Numbered from the stretch's first letter, positions 11,743-21,118 are shown. The stretch is DNA of 64,000 nucleotides from Egibacteraceae bacterium (GCA_030447925.1 JAUJNX010000013.1:53701-117700), one strand, 5' to 3'. Program-made: numbers and translations. The notes: generated by a model not told the origin, from the letters alone.

Positions 11743-13440
11743 TCAGCGCTGCATGCAGTAGGTGTCGAGCAACAGGACCGCGGTGGGCCGCACGATGTCG
11801 CGCACGTCGCCGGCGTCGGTGACCGCGTCGCCGTCGGCCCGCCCCAGGTAGGTCAGCACCGCCGCGCGGTGCTCGTCGGCGAGGGTCTGGAAGACCATCC
11901 GGGCGGCGACGGCGTCGACCACGGCGCCCACGGTGCTGGGCAGCTCCACGGTGACGAAGGTGTCCATGACCTCGTCGGCCGGCTCCAGCGCGTTGTCGAA
12001 GCCGCCGTGCACCAGGTCGTGGTGGATGTTCCACCGGTTCAGCAGGTCACCGCTGGACAGCCACTTGCCGGCGGGGATGGCGTAGCCGTCCGGGCCGGTC
12101 CACTCACCCGGGGACTGCAGCAGGCGGCGCGCGGTGTTGCGCAACCGGTCGCCGTCGTCGGGGTTCGCCTGCGGCTGCAGGCCCAGGACCCGGATGGCGC
12201 CGATGAAGTCGTCCAGCGGTCGTGCGACCTTCTGGCCGGCCGACGCGGCGAACTCCGCGGAGGTGAACAGCGCGGTGACCCAGGCCGCGATGTCGCCGCC
12301 GGTGCTGGAGAAGGTCGACGCCAGCGACGCCACCAGCGAGGCCGGCGGGTCGTCGGCCACGAACGTCTGCGCGAGCTTGGTCGACAGGTACTCGGCCGTG
12401 AGGGGGTCCGCGGCCAGCGAGTCGGTGAAGGCGCGCATGGCAGCCAGGCCGTCGGCCGCGTTCGCGTTCGCGTAGGTGACGCCGCGGATGGTGACCGGCC
12501 CGACGAAGTGGCGACCGGGGTTGTAGCGGAAGACGTTGGTCTCGTTGTTGAAGGTCAGACCCGACAGCAGCTTCGCCGCCTCGCGGATGTCGTTCTCGTC
12601 GTACCCGCGGTTGGCCCCCAGCGTGTGGAGCTCCATGATCTCGCGGGCCATGTTCTCGTTGCTGCCCTTGTCGTTGTCCTCACCGTCCAGGAACCGCATC
12701 ATCGCGGGGTGGGTGAGGACCGCGAACAGGAAGTCGGCGAAGTTGCCGAAGGCGTTGGCGCGGATCACGTCGCGCTGGAAGACCGTCGCCCGGCCGCGGT
12801 TGTCGTCGGACGTGTGGTCCAGGGCGAAGTGGTTGGTCCAGAACTCCGCCATCTTCTCCAGCAGCTGCCACTGGCTGAAGGCGTTGCGGTAGACGATGGC
12901 GTTGACCGTCTGCTCGTCGGCGTCCGTCCCGCCGTTGCCTTCCCGGTTGTTGAAGATCTGCTGTGACGTGCGGCCCAGGTTCGTCTGGAACCGCGCGATG
13001 GCCCGGTTGACGACCTCGTCGTCGCCGGGGTCAGGCGCCATCTGCTGCGCCAGCCAGGCCGCCACGCCCATGGAGCGGATGTCGTCCACGATCTCCGGCG
13101 TCGGCCCGAAGGTGGCCCGCCGGGCCAGGTGGGTCGCGGCGTCGCCCGTCAGGGCGGTCGCGATCGGCCCCGAGGTGACCGGCGCGGCCGGCGCCGGCGG
13201 CGCCGACGGCCCCGGCACCGGCGGGACACCGGGCCCGCCGCCCGGGGGCGGCGGCATCGTGCCCGGCCCCGGGGGCGCGATCACGTCCGGGACGCTCACG
13301 GGGAGCGCCTCGCACGCGGCCAGGGCCGCGGCGCCACCGAGCACGCCCAGGACGGTGCGCCGGCTCATGGGTGCCGGCGTGACCGTAGGTTCCGGCTCGC
13401 CCCCGTCCCGGGTTGGAGCCACGACGACGTCAACTGCCAT
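11743..13440 (-). CDS. DUF1800 family exported lipoprotein
   Basis: 565 aa. ATG 13440 has GGAG 8 nt upstream; an in-frame codon at 13539 lacks this. The N-terminus combines a twin-arginine motif (SRRTVLGVLGG, from about residue 26) with a lipobox-like LAACE, then a Pro/Gly-rich tether (residues 50-90) before the DUF1800 domain (AARRATFGPTPEIVDDIRSMG ... FWTNHFA ... NMAREIMELHTLGANRGYDENDI). Those motifs are diagnostic of the family; the activity is unknown. It heads the DUF1800-DUF1501 operon, and the 180 nt upstream (13441-13620) must hold the promoter, although I see no clear boxes. Confidence 0.87.
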   Translation of the reverse strand: MAVDVVVAPTRDGGEPEPTVTPAPMSRRTVLGVLGGAAALAACEALPVSVPDVIAPPGPGTMPPPPGGGPGVPPVPGPSAPPAPAAPVTSGPIATALTGDAATHLARRATFGPTPEIVDDIRSMGVAAWLAQQMAPDPGDDEVVNRAIARFQTNLGRTSQQIFNNREGNGGTDADEQTVNAIVYRNAFSQWQLLEKMAEFWTNHFALDHTSDDNRGRATVFQRDVIRANAFGNFADFLFAVLTHPAMMRFLDGEDNDKGSNENMAREIMELHTLGANRGYDENDIREAAKLLSGLTFNNETNVFRYNPGRHFVGPVTIRGVTYANANAADGLAAMRAFTDSLAADPLTAEYLSTKLAQTFVADDPPASLVASLASTFSSTGGDIAAWVTALFTSAEFAASAGQKVARPLDDFIGAIRVLGLQPQANPDDGDRLRNTARRLLQSPGEWTGPDGYAIPAGKWLSSGDLLNRWNIHHDLVHGGFDNALEPADEVMDTFVTVELPSTVGAVVDAVAARMVFQTLADEHRAAVLTYLGRADGDAVTDAGDVRDIVRPTAVLLLDTYCMQR

Positions 13441-13620
13441 AGGTAGATCTCCGCCCGCCCGTGATGATCGATGCGCGAGGAACTTCACCCGCGTGTCCTG
13501 CCCGGGGGAGAGCCTCCTCCCCAGGGCCACGGCGCGCACCTGTCCGGCCGTACGGGGAGGAAGGGCGTAACGGTCCGGAGTGCCGTCCGATCGGCCGCCA
13601 GGAGACGGCGGCGGGCGGTG

Positions 13621-13839
13621 TCAGTTCGTCGAGGTGATGATGAAGGTGGCGGTCAGGACCAGGGTCGCCAGGGCGCCCAGGCGCGCGACGGAGATCAGCG
13701 CGCGGCCGGTGCGCTCCATCACCTGGAGCTTGTCGGTGTCCGCGGTCGAGGCCGTGCGGAAGAAGACGATCTCCGCGGCGGCGCTCACCAGCAGCAGCAG
13801 CACCGCGAGGCTCACGAACGCCAGTTCCAGGTTGGTCAT
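13621..13839 (-). CDS. Small two-span membrane protein
   Basis: 72 aa with two hydrophobic helices: LAFVSLAVLLLLVSAAAEIVFF (about 5-26) and ISVARLGALATLVLTATFII (about 49-68), joined by a charged loop with TDKLQVMERTGR. Start ATG 13839 is preceded by GGGGACGAG. It lies 52 nt downstream of the metal-transporter permease on the same strand and could be the last gene of that operon. I recognise no family and assign no function. Confidence 0.7.
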   Translation of the reverse strand: MTNLELAFVSLAVLLLLVSAAAEIVFFRTASTADTDKLQVMERTGRALISVARLGALATLVLTATFIITSTN

Positions 13840-13891
13840 CTCGTCCCCAGTTCCCGGCCGGAACCGCTGTTGTACACCGGCCGCGAGGGGC

Positions 13892-14773
13892 TCACCTGCG
13901 GCGGCGGGCCGCCCGCGCCACGACGCCCTGGCGGGGCGCGAACAGAAAGGCGACCGCGAAGCAGGCGCTGGCGACCAGGACGATCGCCGGGCCCGAGGCC
14001 ACGTCGACGTAGTAGGACCCGTACAGGCCCGCCACCGCCGCCACCAGCCCCACCGCCGCCGCGACCGCCATCATCGACCGCAGGCGGGTGGTGAGCAGCA
14101 GGGCCGTCGCGCCCGGCGTGATGAGCATGGCGATGACGAGCAGCAGCCCGACCGCCTGGAGCGACGCGACGATGGTCGCCGACAGCAGCGCGGTGAACAC
14201 GTACTCCAGCAGGTCCACGCGCAGGCCGACGGCGCGGGCGGTCAAGGGGTCGAAGCTCCACAGGTGCAGCGGGCGGAACAGCACGACGACGATCGCGAGC
14301 ACCAGCCCGCCGCTGACGGCGGTGAGCACGAGGTCCCCGGGCGACACGCCCAGCACGTTGCCGAACAGGATGTGGAACAGATCGATCCCGCGCGGCTGGG
14401 CGACGGAGATGACCGCCAGCCCGGCGGCGAACATCGCCGTGAAGACGATGCCCATGACCGCGTCCAGCTTGACCGGGGAGTTGCGCTCCACCCAGGTGAT
14501 GAGCAGGCCGGTGACCACCGCGACGGCCATCGCCCCCGGCAGGATGCCGGCGGTCTGACCGACGAGGTACCCGACCGCGACGCCCAGCAGCACCGCGTGG
14601 CTGATGGCGTCGCCGAGCAGCGCCTGGTGGCGCACGACGAGCAGGCACGACAGCACCGCCGAGGTCACCCCGACGACCGCGGCGGCCACCAGCCCGGCCC
14701 GGAAGAACCCGTACTGGACCACCGGCCCCACGACCAGGTCCACCACCCCGCCCACGCCGATCACACCGCTCAT
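13892..14773 (-). CDS. Metal ABC transporter permease (ZnuB/MntB type)
   Basis: 293-aa ABC-3 family permease with about eight to nine membrane helices. Family signatures are LLGDAISHAVLLGVAVGYLVG (the Asp/His motif near residue 56) and VGLLLVIAMLITPGATALLLT near the C-terminal third. It forms the membrane channel of a Zn/Mn/Fe uptake system with the ATPase at 14835 and binding protein at 15587. Order is binding protein, ATPase, permease. A gap of 61 nt separates it from the ATPase gene, while the other two genes overlap. Confidence 0.92.
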   Translation of the reverse strand: MSGVIGVGGVVDLVVGPVVQYGFFRAGLVAAAVVGVTSAVLSCLLVVRHQALLGDAISHAVLLGVAVGYLVGQTAGILPGAMAVAVVTGLLITWVERNSPVKLDAVMGIVFTAMFAAGLAVISVAQPRGIDLFHILFGNVLGVSPGDLVLTAVSGGLVLAIVVVLFRPLHLWSFDPLTARAVGLRVDLLEYVFTALLSATIVASLQAVGLLLVIAMLITPGATALLLTTRLRSMMAVAAAVGLVAAVAGLYGSYYVDVASGPAIVLVASACFAVAFLFAPRQGVVARAARRRR

Positions 14774-14834
14774 GGGTGCACCTCAGGCGCCGGGCGGCTC
14801 ACGAGCAGGGACTCCGGGCTTCGCCCTCCGCCGA

Positions 14835-15590
14835 TCATGCGACCACGGGGGCGATGCCGTAGGCCTCCGCCAGGGCGGCGGGGGCCAGGACCGCCGCGGT
14901 GGGGCCCGCGGCGACGACCCGCTGGTTGAGCAGCACCAGGCCGTCGCACAGCCGGTCGATGGTGGACAGGTCGTGGTTGACCACGACCACGCCGCGGCCC
15001 TCGGCGGCCAGCTCGCGGAGCAGGGGGGTCAGCAGGTCGACGGTGACGGCGTCGACGGCGGCGAAGGGCTCGTCGAGGAGGAGCAGCTCGGCCTCCTGGG
15101 CCAGCGCGCGCGCCAGGAACACGCGCTGCTGCTGGCCGCCCGACAGCTCGCCGATCTGGCGCCGCGCCAGGGCGGTCAGCCCCGCGCGCTCCAGGGCCGC
15201 GGCGACCCGCTCGCGGTCCCGGGGGCGGCGGCGCTGGAGCAGGCCCAGGTGGGGGTAGCGGCCCATGGCCACGACCTCGCCGACCTCCGCGGGGTAGTCC
15301 CAGTCGACCGCGCTGCGCTGGGGCAGGTAGGCCAGGCGGCGGCGCACGCGGTCCACGGGCCCGCCCAGGACGGTGACGGTGCCGGCGTCGGGGCGGACCA
15401 GGCCCACCACGGTCTTCAGCAGGGTGGACTTGCCCGCGCCGTTGGGCCCGACGATGCCGGTCACCCGCCCGAGCGGCGCGTCCAGGGCGACGTCGCGCAG
15501 CACCGGCGCCGCCCGGTAGCGGACGGTGAGGCCGCGCACGACCAGCCCCTGGCCCGGTCCCTGGCCGCCCGGCCCGGACGGCGGGTTCAT
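14835..15590 (-). CDS. Metal ABC transporter ATP-binding protein
   Basis: 251 aa. Complete ABC ATPase: Walker A VGPNGAGKSTLLK (about residue 48), Q-loop YLPQRSAVDWDYP, signature ELSGGQQQR, Walker B LLLLDEPFAAVD and switch His in VVVNHDLS. The Q-loop sequence QRSxVDWDxP is typical of Zn/Mn (ZnuC/MntA) ATPases. ATG 15590 overlaps the stop of the binding-protein gene by 4 nt (ATGA), so translation is coupled. It energises the permease encoded next. Confidence 0.93.
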   Translation of the reverse strand: MNPPSGPGGQGPGQGLVVRGLTVRYRAAPVLRDVALDAPLGRVTGIVGPNGAGKSTLLKTVVGLVRPDAGTVTVLGGPVDRVRRRLAYLPQRSAVDWDYPAEVGEVVAMGRYPHLGLLQRRRPRDRERVAAALERAGLTALARRQIGELSGGQQQRVFLARALAQEAELLLLDEPFAAVDAVTVDLLTPLLRELAAEGRGVVVVNHDLSTIDRLCDGLVLLNQRVVAAGPTAAVLAPAALAEAYGIAPVVA

Positions 15591-16558
15591 CCCAGACCCT
15601 CCACGATCGCCTCCACGTTCGCGCGCAGCATGCCCTCGTAGGTCTCGGCACCCGACCCGGGCGGGCCCAGCGAGTCGCCGTACAGCGGGTCGCCGACGTC
15701 CACGCCCGCGTCGCGCGCGACGCGCTCGATCAGGTCGGGATTGACGGTGCTCTCCAGGAACACCGTGGGCACGCCCTCGGCGCGGATGCGGTCGACCAGG
15801 GCCGCGACGGACCGCGCGCTGGGCTCCTCCTCGGTGGTCACCCCCAGCACCGTCCCGGTCACCTCCAGCCCGTAGTGGTCGGCGAAGTAGCGGTACGCGT
15901 CGTGGCTGGTGACGAGCTTGCGGTCGGCCGCCGGGACGGTGGCGATGCGGGCCGCCAGCTCCCGGTCCAGCTCCGCGAGGCGGGCGCGGTAGGCCTCGGC
16001 GTTGCGGGCGTAGTCGTCGGCGCCCGCGGGGTCCGCGGTGCGCAGCGCGTCCTCGATGGCGGTCACGTAGCCGTCGGCGACCAGGGGGGGGACCATCCAC
16101 AGGTGCGGGTCGACCACCCCGCCGGCCTCGACCGCCCGGTCGGTGATGCCCTCGGTGAGGATCACCAGCTCGCCCTCGACGTTGGCCGCCAGCGGCTCGA
16201 ACCAGGGCGACAGGCCCAGCCCGTTGTCCAGGACCACGTCGGCGTCGGTGATGCGGGCCGCGTCGGAGGGCGCGGCCTGGTAGGTGTGCGGGTCACCGCC
16301 GACCGGGACGATCGTCTCCACCGCCACGCGGTCGCCGCCGACGGCCTCGGCGAACTCCGCGAAGACACTCATGGTCGCCACGACCCGGACGCGGCCGTCG
16401 TCACCGCCGCCCGCCGGGGCGTCGGCGAACAGCGCCGCGCAGCCGGCGACCAGGAGGGCGAGCACCACCCCCGCCAGCCCGCGGGCCCCGCCCCTGCGCA
16501 CCCGGCCCCGGCGCGCCCGGTCCCGGAGGCGGTCCTCGACAGCGGCGGTAGCGTCCAC
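15587..16558 (-). CDS. Zinc/manganese-binding lipoprotein of ABC transporter
   Basis: 323-aa cluster A-I (ZnuA/TroA) solute-binding protein. The lipobox LLVAGC (Cys about 40) follows a basic N-terminus. Likely metal ligands are His in GGDPHTYQ, His in [10 protein letters not shown], His in [11 protein letters not shown] and Asp in LYGDSLG, the H-H-H-D set of TroA-like proteins, which bind Zn or Mn; the metal is therefore not certain. The start is uncertain: GTG 16558 gives a long arginine-rich leader, while GTG 16501 would give a more ordinary lipoprotein signal. The gene is divergent from coaA across 52 nt; I see no Zur or MntR box there. Confidence 0.9.
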   Translation of the reverse strand: MDATAAVEDRLRDRARRGRVRRGGARGLAGVVLALLVAGCAALFADAPAGGGDDGRVRVVATMSVFAEFAEAVGGDRVAVETIVPVGGDPHTYQAAPSDAARITDADVVLDNGLGLSPWFEPLAANVEGELVILTEGITDRAVEAGGVVDPHLWMVPPLVADGYVTAIEDALRTADPAGADDYARNAEAYRARLAELDRELAARIATVPAADRKLVTSHDAYRYFADHYGLEVTGTVLGVTTEEEPSARSVAALVDRIRAEGVPTVFLESTVNPDLIERVARDAGVDVGDPLYGDSLGPPGSGAETYEGMLRANVEAIVEGLG

Positions 16559-16610
16559 GAGCCCCGATGATAGCCATGCCTACGAAGGGTGCGCCTGCGA
16601 GCATGGGCAC

Positions 16611-17606
16611 ATGGCTGAGCCCGAGCACGTGCGGTCGTGGTCCATGGTCGCCCCGCTGCGGCTCGCGGAGCCCGACCCCGACCTGACCCACCCCTCGCCC
16701 TACCTGTGGTTCTCCCGGGAGGAGTGGGCGCGCCTGCGGGCCTTCACCCCGCTGACCCTCGGTGAGGACGAGCTGGCCCGCCTGGCCGGCATCAACGAGC
16801 CCGTCACGCTGCCCGAGGTCGCCGACGTCTACCTGCCGCTGTCGCGCCTGCTCAACCTCTCGGTCGTCGCGACCCAGCAGCTGCACCGCGTCACCGACAC
16901 GTTCCTGGGCACCCCACCCGCGCCCGTCCCCTACGTCATCGGCCTGGCGGGCAGCGTGGCGGTGGGCAAGAGCACGGCGGCCCGCATCCTGCGCGCGCTG
17001 CTCGCCCGCTGGCCCGACCACCCGCGGGTCGACCTCATCACCACCGACGGGTTCCTGCTGCCGAACAAGGTCCTGGCCGACCGCGGCCTGATGGAGCGCA
17101 AGGGCTTCCCGGAGTCCTACGACCTGCCCCGGCTGCTCCAGGTCCTCGCCGACGTCAAGGCGGGCCACCCGTCGGTGGAGGCGCCGGTCTACTCCCACCT
17201 GTCCTACGACATCCTCGACGGCGAGGCGCAGGTGATCCGCCAGCCCGACATCCTCATCGTCGAGGGCCTCAACGTGCTGCAGAAGGGGCCCCGCGACGGC
17301 GGGACGGTGTCGGACTACTTCGACTTCTCGATCTACTTGGACGCCGACGAGGCCGACATCGAGCGCTGGTACGTCCAGCGCTTCCACAAGCTGCGCGACA
17401 CCGTGTTCACCGACCCCGACTCCTACTTCCACCGCTACGCGGTGCTGTCGATGGCCGAGGCCGAGGCCACGGCGCTGCGCTTCTGGCGCGAGATCAACGG
17501 CCCCAACCTGCGCGACAACATCCGCCCCGCCCGCGACCGCGCCCACCTGGTCCTGGAGAAGGGCCCCGACCACCAGATCGAGCGCGTCCGCCTGCGCAAG
17601 TGGTGA
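16611..17606 (+). CDS. coaA: Type I pantothenate kinase
   Basis: 331-aa cytoplasmic enzyme phosphorylating pantothenate, the first step of coenzyme A synthesis. The P-loop [18 protein letters not shown] is at about residues 113-130; [38 protein letters not shown] and [22 protein letters not shown] are all conserved CoaA blocks. Length is normal for the family. No strong ribosome site precedes ATG 16611, so translation may be leaderless or weak. It is divergent from the metal transporter operon. Confidence 0.95.
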   Translation: MAEPEHVRSWSMVAPLRLAEPDPDLTHPSPYLWFSREEWARLRAFTPLTLGEDELARLAGINEPVTLPEVADVYLPLSRLLNLSVVATQQLHRVTDTFLGTPPAPVPYVIGLAGSVAVGKSTAARILRALLARWPDHPRVDLITTDGFLLPNKVLADRGLMERKGFPESYDLPRLLQVLADVKAGHPSVEAPVYSHLSYDILDGEAQVIRQPDILIVEGLNVLQKGPRDGGTVSDYFDFSIYLDADEADIERWYVQRFHKLRDTVFTDPDSYFHRYAVLSMAEAEATALRFWREINGPNLRDNIRPARDRAHLVLEKGPDHQIERVRLRKW

Positions 17607-17624
17607 CGGGAGTCGACTGGGGAT

Positions 17625-17864
17625 ATGCCCGAGGTCGGCGTGCACCTGCCCGACGACCTCTACCGCGAGGCGCGGGCGCGCGACCTCCCGCTGTCCGAGC
17701 TGGCACAGGAAGCGGAGGAGCAGGCCATCCGCACTGCCGGCCAAGCGGAGTGGATCGAGCGCATGCGCGTCGCGCTGGCGGAGGAGCGGGGGTGTGCGCT
17801 GGTCACCACCGACCCGCGACCGGCCCGTGCGGATCCGCCCTGCGACGTGGTGGCGCCCGGATGA
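17625..17864 (+). pseudogene. VapB-like antitoxin fused to VapC tail (toxin-antitoxin remnant)
   Basis: 79-aa frame. Residues 1 to about 48 (MPEVGVHLPDDLYREARARD ... QAEWIERMR) look like a ribbon-helix-helix VapB antitoxin. Residues 49-79 (ALAEERGCALVTTDPRPARA) look like the C-terminal end of a PIN-domain VapC toxin, whose proteins end with a G-C-x-L-V-T-x-D-x-R-x-A-R-A block. The catalytic N-terminal PIN acids are missing. The simplest reading is an in-frame deletion joining antitoxin start to toxin end, leaving no active toxin. This is inferred from short motifs. The frame begins 19 nt after the coaA stop. Confidence 0.6.
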
Positions 17865-17936
17865 ACTCCCCGGGGGCGGGATGAACTCCTCCCCAACCGG
17901 GGCGTGGGCAGCGGGTGCGGGCCGCACACTCCGTGC

Positions 17937-19569
17937 ATGGTCCTCACGCGCAGCTTGCTGGCGCTGGCGGGACTGTCGGCGCTGACGGTGCCGATCGGCG
18001 CGCCCCTCGGGCGGGCGCGGTTCCGGCGGTCCGGCGACGTCGTGACCATGCAGTCCCGGGTGCTGGGGCTGGGCTACTACCTGTACTTCCCCTTCGAGGT
18101 CCCCGCGGGGACCGACCGGGTGGAGGTCGCGGTCGCGACCAGCCGCCCGGCGTCGGTGGGTCTTGGGCTGTTCGACCAGCGCGGGCCGGCCTACCAGTCG
18201 GCGGGCTTTCGCGGCGTCCACGGCGAGGAGCGCCGCTCCTGCTGGGTCGAGGCCGACGCGGCCTCGGAGGGCTTCCTGCCCGGGCCGATCCTGCCGGGGA
18301 CCTGGACCGTCGTGGTCCCCGTGTTCCTGGCCCTGACCCCCGCCGACGTCACGGTCACCGTCACGCTGCGCGCCGGGCCCGGCGGGCGGGTGCTGCGCGC
18401 CGTGGGGCCGGCCACCGCCGACGTCGTGCGTGACGAGCCCGGCTGGTACCGCGGCGACCTGCACTGCCACACCGGGGCGTCCAGCGACGCGTGGGCGACG
18501 GGCCGGTCGCTGACCCCGCGCGACTGGGGCGACGAGTGCCGCCGCGCCGGCCTGGACTTCGCCGCCCTGACCGACCACAACGTCGTCACCCAGAACGCCG
18601 GCCTGGCCGAGGCCGCCGGCCCGGGCGTCCTGCTGCTCGGCGGCGAGGAGATGACCAACTGGTTCCACGGCCACGCCACCGTCAGCGGCCTGCCGCCCGG
18701 CGCCTGGCTGGACTGGCGCCAGCGCCCGCGGGGGTTCCCGTCGCTGCCCCACGAGGGCCGCATCGTGGACTTCGTGCGCACCGCGCGGGAGTACGGCGCC
18801 TACGTCGCCGCCGCCCACCCGCTGGTCCCGCTGGCCGCGTGGCAGTTCGCCCGCGAGGCCGAGTCCGACCCGCGGGCGGCGACCGACGGGCTGGAGGTCT
18901 GGAACGGGGCCTTCCAGCCCCACGACCTCGCCGCGGTGGCGATGTGGGACGGGCTCCTGCGCCGCGGGCAGCGGGTCAGCGCGACCGGCGGCAGCGACAC
19001 CCACGCCCGCGCGGAGGACGGGACGACCACGGCGGGCGACCGGCGGCAGCGACACCCACGCCCGCGCGGAGGACGGGACGACCACGGCGGGGATGCCGAC
19101 GACCGTCGTGCACGCGGCGTCGCTGAGCCCGCCCGCGATCGTCGAGGCGCTGCGCCGCGGCCGCGGGTTCGTCACCCGCCACCCGCGCGGTGCGGAGGTC
19201 TACCTGTCCGCCGAGCACCCCGACGGCCGGCGCGCGGGCATGGGCGCGACCCTCACCGGGCGCGCGGGGGACACCGTCGGCGTCGCCGCGGTGGTGCGGC
19301 GGGCCGCCGGACGCCGGCTGGTCCTGATCGCTGGTGGGCGGACGCTGTCGACCACCGCCCTGGACACCGACGACCAGACCGTCACCGCCGAGGTGCCGAT
19401 CGCGGCCGGCTACGTCCGCGCCGAGGTCCGCGGCGCCCCGGCGCTGGACCTGCGCCGGCTGCTCGCCTCGCGCCTGGACATGGAGGCGCTGTCCAACCCC
19501 GTCTACCTGTCGGCCTCGCGGGCCGACGACAGCGCGACGCCCGCCGACCCGCCGCCGCTCCCGGGCTGA
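17937..19569 (+). pseudogene. PHP-domain metallohydrolase (CehA/McbA type) broken by a 55-nt duplication
   Basis: Encodes a signal-like hydrophobic N-terminus (MVLTRSLLALAGLSALTVP), a beta-rich region to about residue 160, and a PHP domain: WYRGDLHCHTGASSDAW (about 168-184), AALTDHNVVT, YVAAAHPLVP and GGSDTHARAE, all expected metal ligands. The opening matches CehA/McbA-family phosphoesterase-like hydrolases. After SDTHARAEDGTTTAG the frame is shifted by a tandem repeat of period 55; removing one copy rejoins it to GMPTTVVHAASLSPPAIVEALRRG and a normal C-terminus ending at 19569. The gene is intact apart from this, so an assembly artefact or a recent slippage event are both possible. GTG 17904 is an alternative start. 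The 3' end overlaps the convergent permease gene by 67 nt. Confidence 0.8.
18981..19091. repeat. Tandem duplication, period 55 nt
   Basis: Bases 18981-19036 recur exactly at 19036-19091 (56 matching bases at a shift of 55). The unit begins CGACCGGCGGCAGCGACACC. As 55 is not a multiple of three, it breaks the PHP gene; both copies are identical. Confidence 0.95.
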
Positions 19570-20429
19570 GCGGCCGGGGTCCGGACGGCGAGGGCGACGG
19601 CCCCCGCGCCGGCCCCGGCGGCGGCGAGCAGCACGTACACCAGGACGCGGAGCGGGGCCGGCGCCCCGAGCAGCGACAGCAGCGTCCCCGCGTTGGTCAG
19701 CGCGAGCAGCCCGCCGACGCCGACGCCGAGCAGGCGCGCGGGCAGCCGCCGCACCAGCCAGGCGGCCAGCGGCGCGGCGACCATGCCGCCGGCGAGCAGG
19801 ACCAGCACGATGCGCAGGTCGATCCCCGCCGGGCCGAGGGAGAGCAGGAAGCCCGCGGACGCGGCGACGGTGACCGCGAACTCGCTGGTGTCCACCGTCC
19901 CGACGACGCTGCGCGGCTCCATGCGGTTGCTGAGCAGCAGCGACGGCGTCGCCAGCGGCCCCCACCCGCCGCCGCCCGTGGCGTCGACGAAGCCGGCGAC
20001 CAGCCCGAGGGCGGCCAGCGGCCGGGCCCCCAGCGGCGCAGCGTCCGCAGGGGCGCGCGGCGCGGCGCGCAGGGCGAAGCGGGCCAGCAGGAACAGCCCG
20101 ATGGCCAGCAGCACGCCGGCCATCCAGGGGCCCGCCGCCGCGGTGGCGACCGACCCGAGCACGAGCGCCCCGGCGAAGGCGCCCACCGCGCCCGGCAGCG
20201 CGATCCGGCGCACCGTCGGCCATGAGACGTTGCCGAACGACGCGTGCGCCGCCCCCGACACCACCGTCGTGCCGATCTCGGCGAGGTGGACCGACGCCGA
20301 CACCGCCGCGGGGGTCAGGCCGGCGGTCAGCAGCAGGGTCGAGGAGGTCGCGCCGTAGGCCATCCCCAGCGAGCCGTCGACCAGCTGGGCCAGGAACCCC
20401 ACGACGGCCAGGACGATCAGACTCTGCAC
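19503..20429 (-). CDS. TauE/SafE family membrane permease (sulfite/anion exporter type)
   Basis: 308-aa protein with about eight helices. Family motifs are two related half-repeats: AQLVDGSLGMAYGATSSTLLL near the N-terminus and VAGFVDATGGGGWGPLATPSLLL near the middle. TauE/SafE proteins export sulfite, sulfoacetate and other anions across the membrane. GTG 20429 has GGAGCGGAGC upstream. It lies 102 nt downstream of an Rrf2 regulator gene in the same direction; with SseA-like and SufE genes within 4 kb, a sulfur role is plausible but inferred. Its C-terminus overlaps the convergent PHP gene. Confidence 0.88.
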   Translation of the reverse strand: MQSLIVLAVVGFLAQLVDGSLGMAYGATSSTLLLTAGLTPAAVSASVHLAEIGTTVVSGAAHASFGNVSWPTVRRIALPGAVGAFAGALVLGSVATAAAGPWMAGVLLAIGLFLLARFALRAAPRAPADAAPLGARPLAALGLVAGFVDATGGGGWGPLATPSLLLSNRMEPRSVVGTVDTSEFAVTVAASAGFLLSLGPAGIDLRIVLVLLAGGMVAAPLAAWLVRRLPARLLGVGVGGLLALTNAGTLLSLLGAPAPLRVLVYVLLAAAGAGAGAVALAVRTPAAQPGSGGGSAGVALSSAREADR

Positions 20430-20531
20430 GCGCGCTCCGCTCCATGTCTACTAGCTCGCGCGCAATTGTCGTCAAAGCGGATCAACGGCGGGCGACGCCC
20501 GTGTGACAACCGTGGAAACCGGGGTTCGACG

Positions 20532-20981
20532 CTAGTGCCAGGCGGCGGGGTCCTCGACGAGCTCCTCGACGCGGGCTGGCAGCTCGCCGGAGGCCACGTG
20601 CGCGAGGGTCACCGACTCCAGGATCGCGCGCTCGTTGGCGCGCAGCGCGATCCACACCTCCTGGAGCGAGGTGGCGGCGCCGCCGTAGGCCACGTCCTCA
20701 GGCCGCCGGCCGCGGACGTTGATCAGCGGGCCCTCGACCGCGCGGATCACCTGGGCCAGGCTGACCTCCCCGGCGGGGCGGGCCAGCCAGTAGCCGCCGT
20801 CGGCGCCGCGCTGGCTGCGCACGATGTCGGCGCGGCGGAGCTGCGCCAGGATGCTCTCGAGGAACTTGACCGGGATGCCCTGGAGCGCGGCGATGCGGTC
20901 GCCCTTCACGGGGCCCGGCCCGGCGGCCGCGAGCTCCGCGGTCGCGCGCAGCGCGTAGTCGGCCCGGGCGGTCAGTCGCAT
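20532..20981 (-). CDS. Rrf2 family transcriptional regulator without cysteines
   Basis: 149-aa winged-helix protein: MRLTARADYALRATAELAAA, IPVKFLESILAQLRRADIV and SQRGADGGYWLARPAGEVSLAQVI are the Rrf2 fingerprint. IscR/NsrR-like members carry three cysteines for an Fe-S cluster; this protein has no cysteine at all, so it should sense by another route, like CymR, which responds through cysteine synthase. ATG 20981. The TauE/SafE gene follows in the same orientation and is a likely target. The upstream 60 nt carry a repeated GGGGCGCGCAGCG block. Confidence 0.88.
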   Translation of the reverse strand: MRLTARADYALRATAELAAAGPGPVKGDRIAALQGIPVKFLESILAQLRRADIVRSQRGADGGYWLARPAGEVSLAQVIRAVEGPLINVRGRRPEDVAYGGAATSLQEVWIALRANERAILESVTLAHVASGELPARVEELVEDPAAWH

Positions 20982-21071
20982 GCCCCGAGTATGGGGCGCG
21001 CAGCGCTCGTCCGGTGTGCGCAGCGAGCCCGCGAGCCAGCAGCATGGGGCGCGCAGCGGGCCTGCGAGGCC

Positions 21072-21111
21072 AGGTCGCATGGCGGGGGGTGTCGCCCCCG
21101 CCATGCGACCT
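21072..21111. terminator. Long perfect hairpin after the S8 protease gene
   Basis: Inverted repeat with 17-bp arms (left arm 21072-21088, right arm 21095-21111; core GGTCGCATGGCGGGGG) around a 6-nt loop, starting 8 nt past the TAA of the protease gene on the minus strand. It is very stable and has no U tract. It separates the protease from the Rrf2 gene on the same strand. Confidence 0.75.
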
Positions 21112-21118
21112 CCTGGCC

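Noticed and set aside
13582..13609. Hairpin GCCGTC ... GACGGC after the small membrane protein
   Set aside because: Six-bp arms with a 16-nt loop are too weak to call a terminator here.
20515..20540. GGGGTTCGACG resembling a tRNA T-loop
   Set aside because: No cloverleaf could be built around it; the sequence falls at the end of the rrf2 gene.
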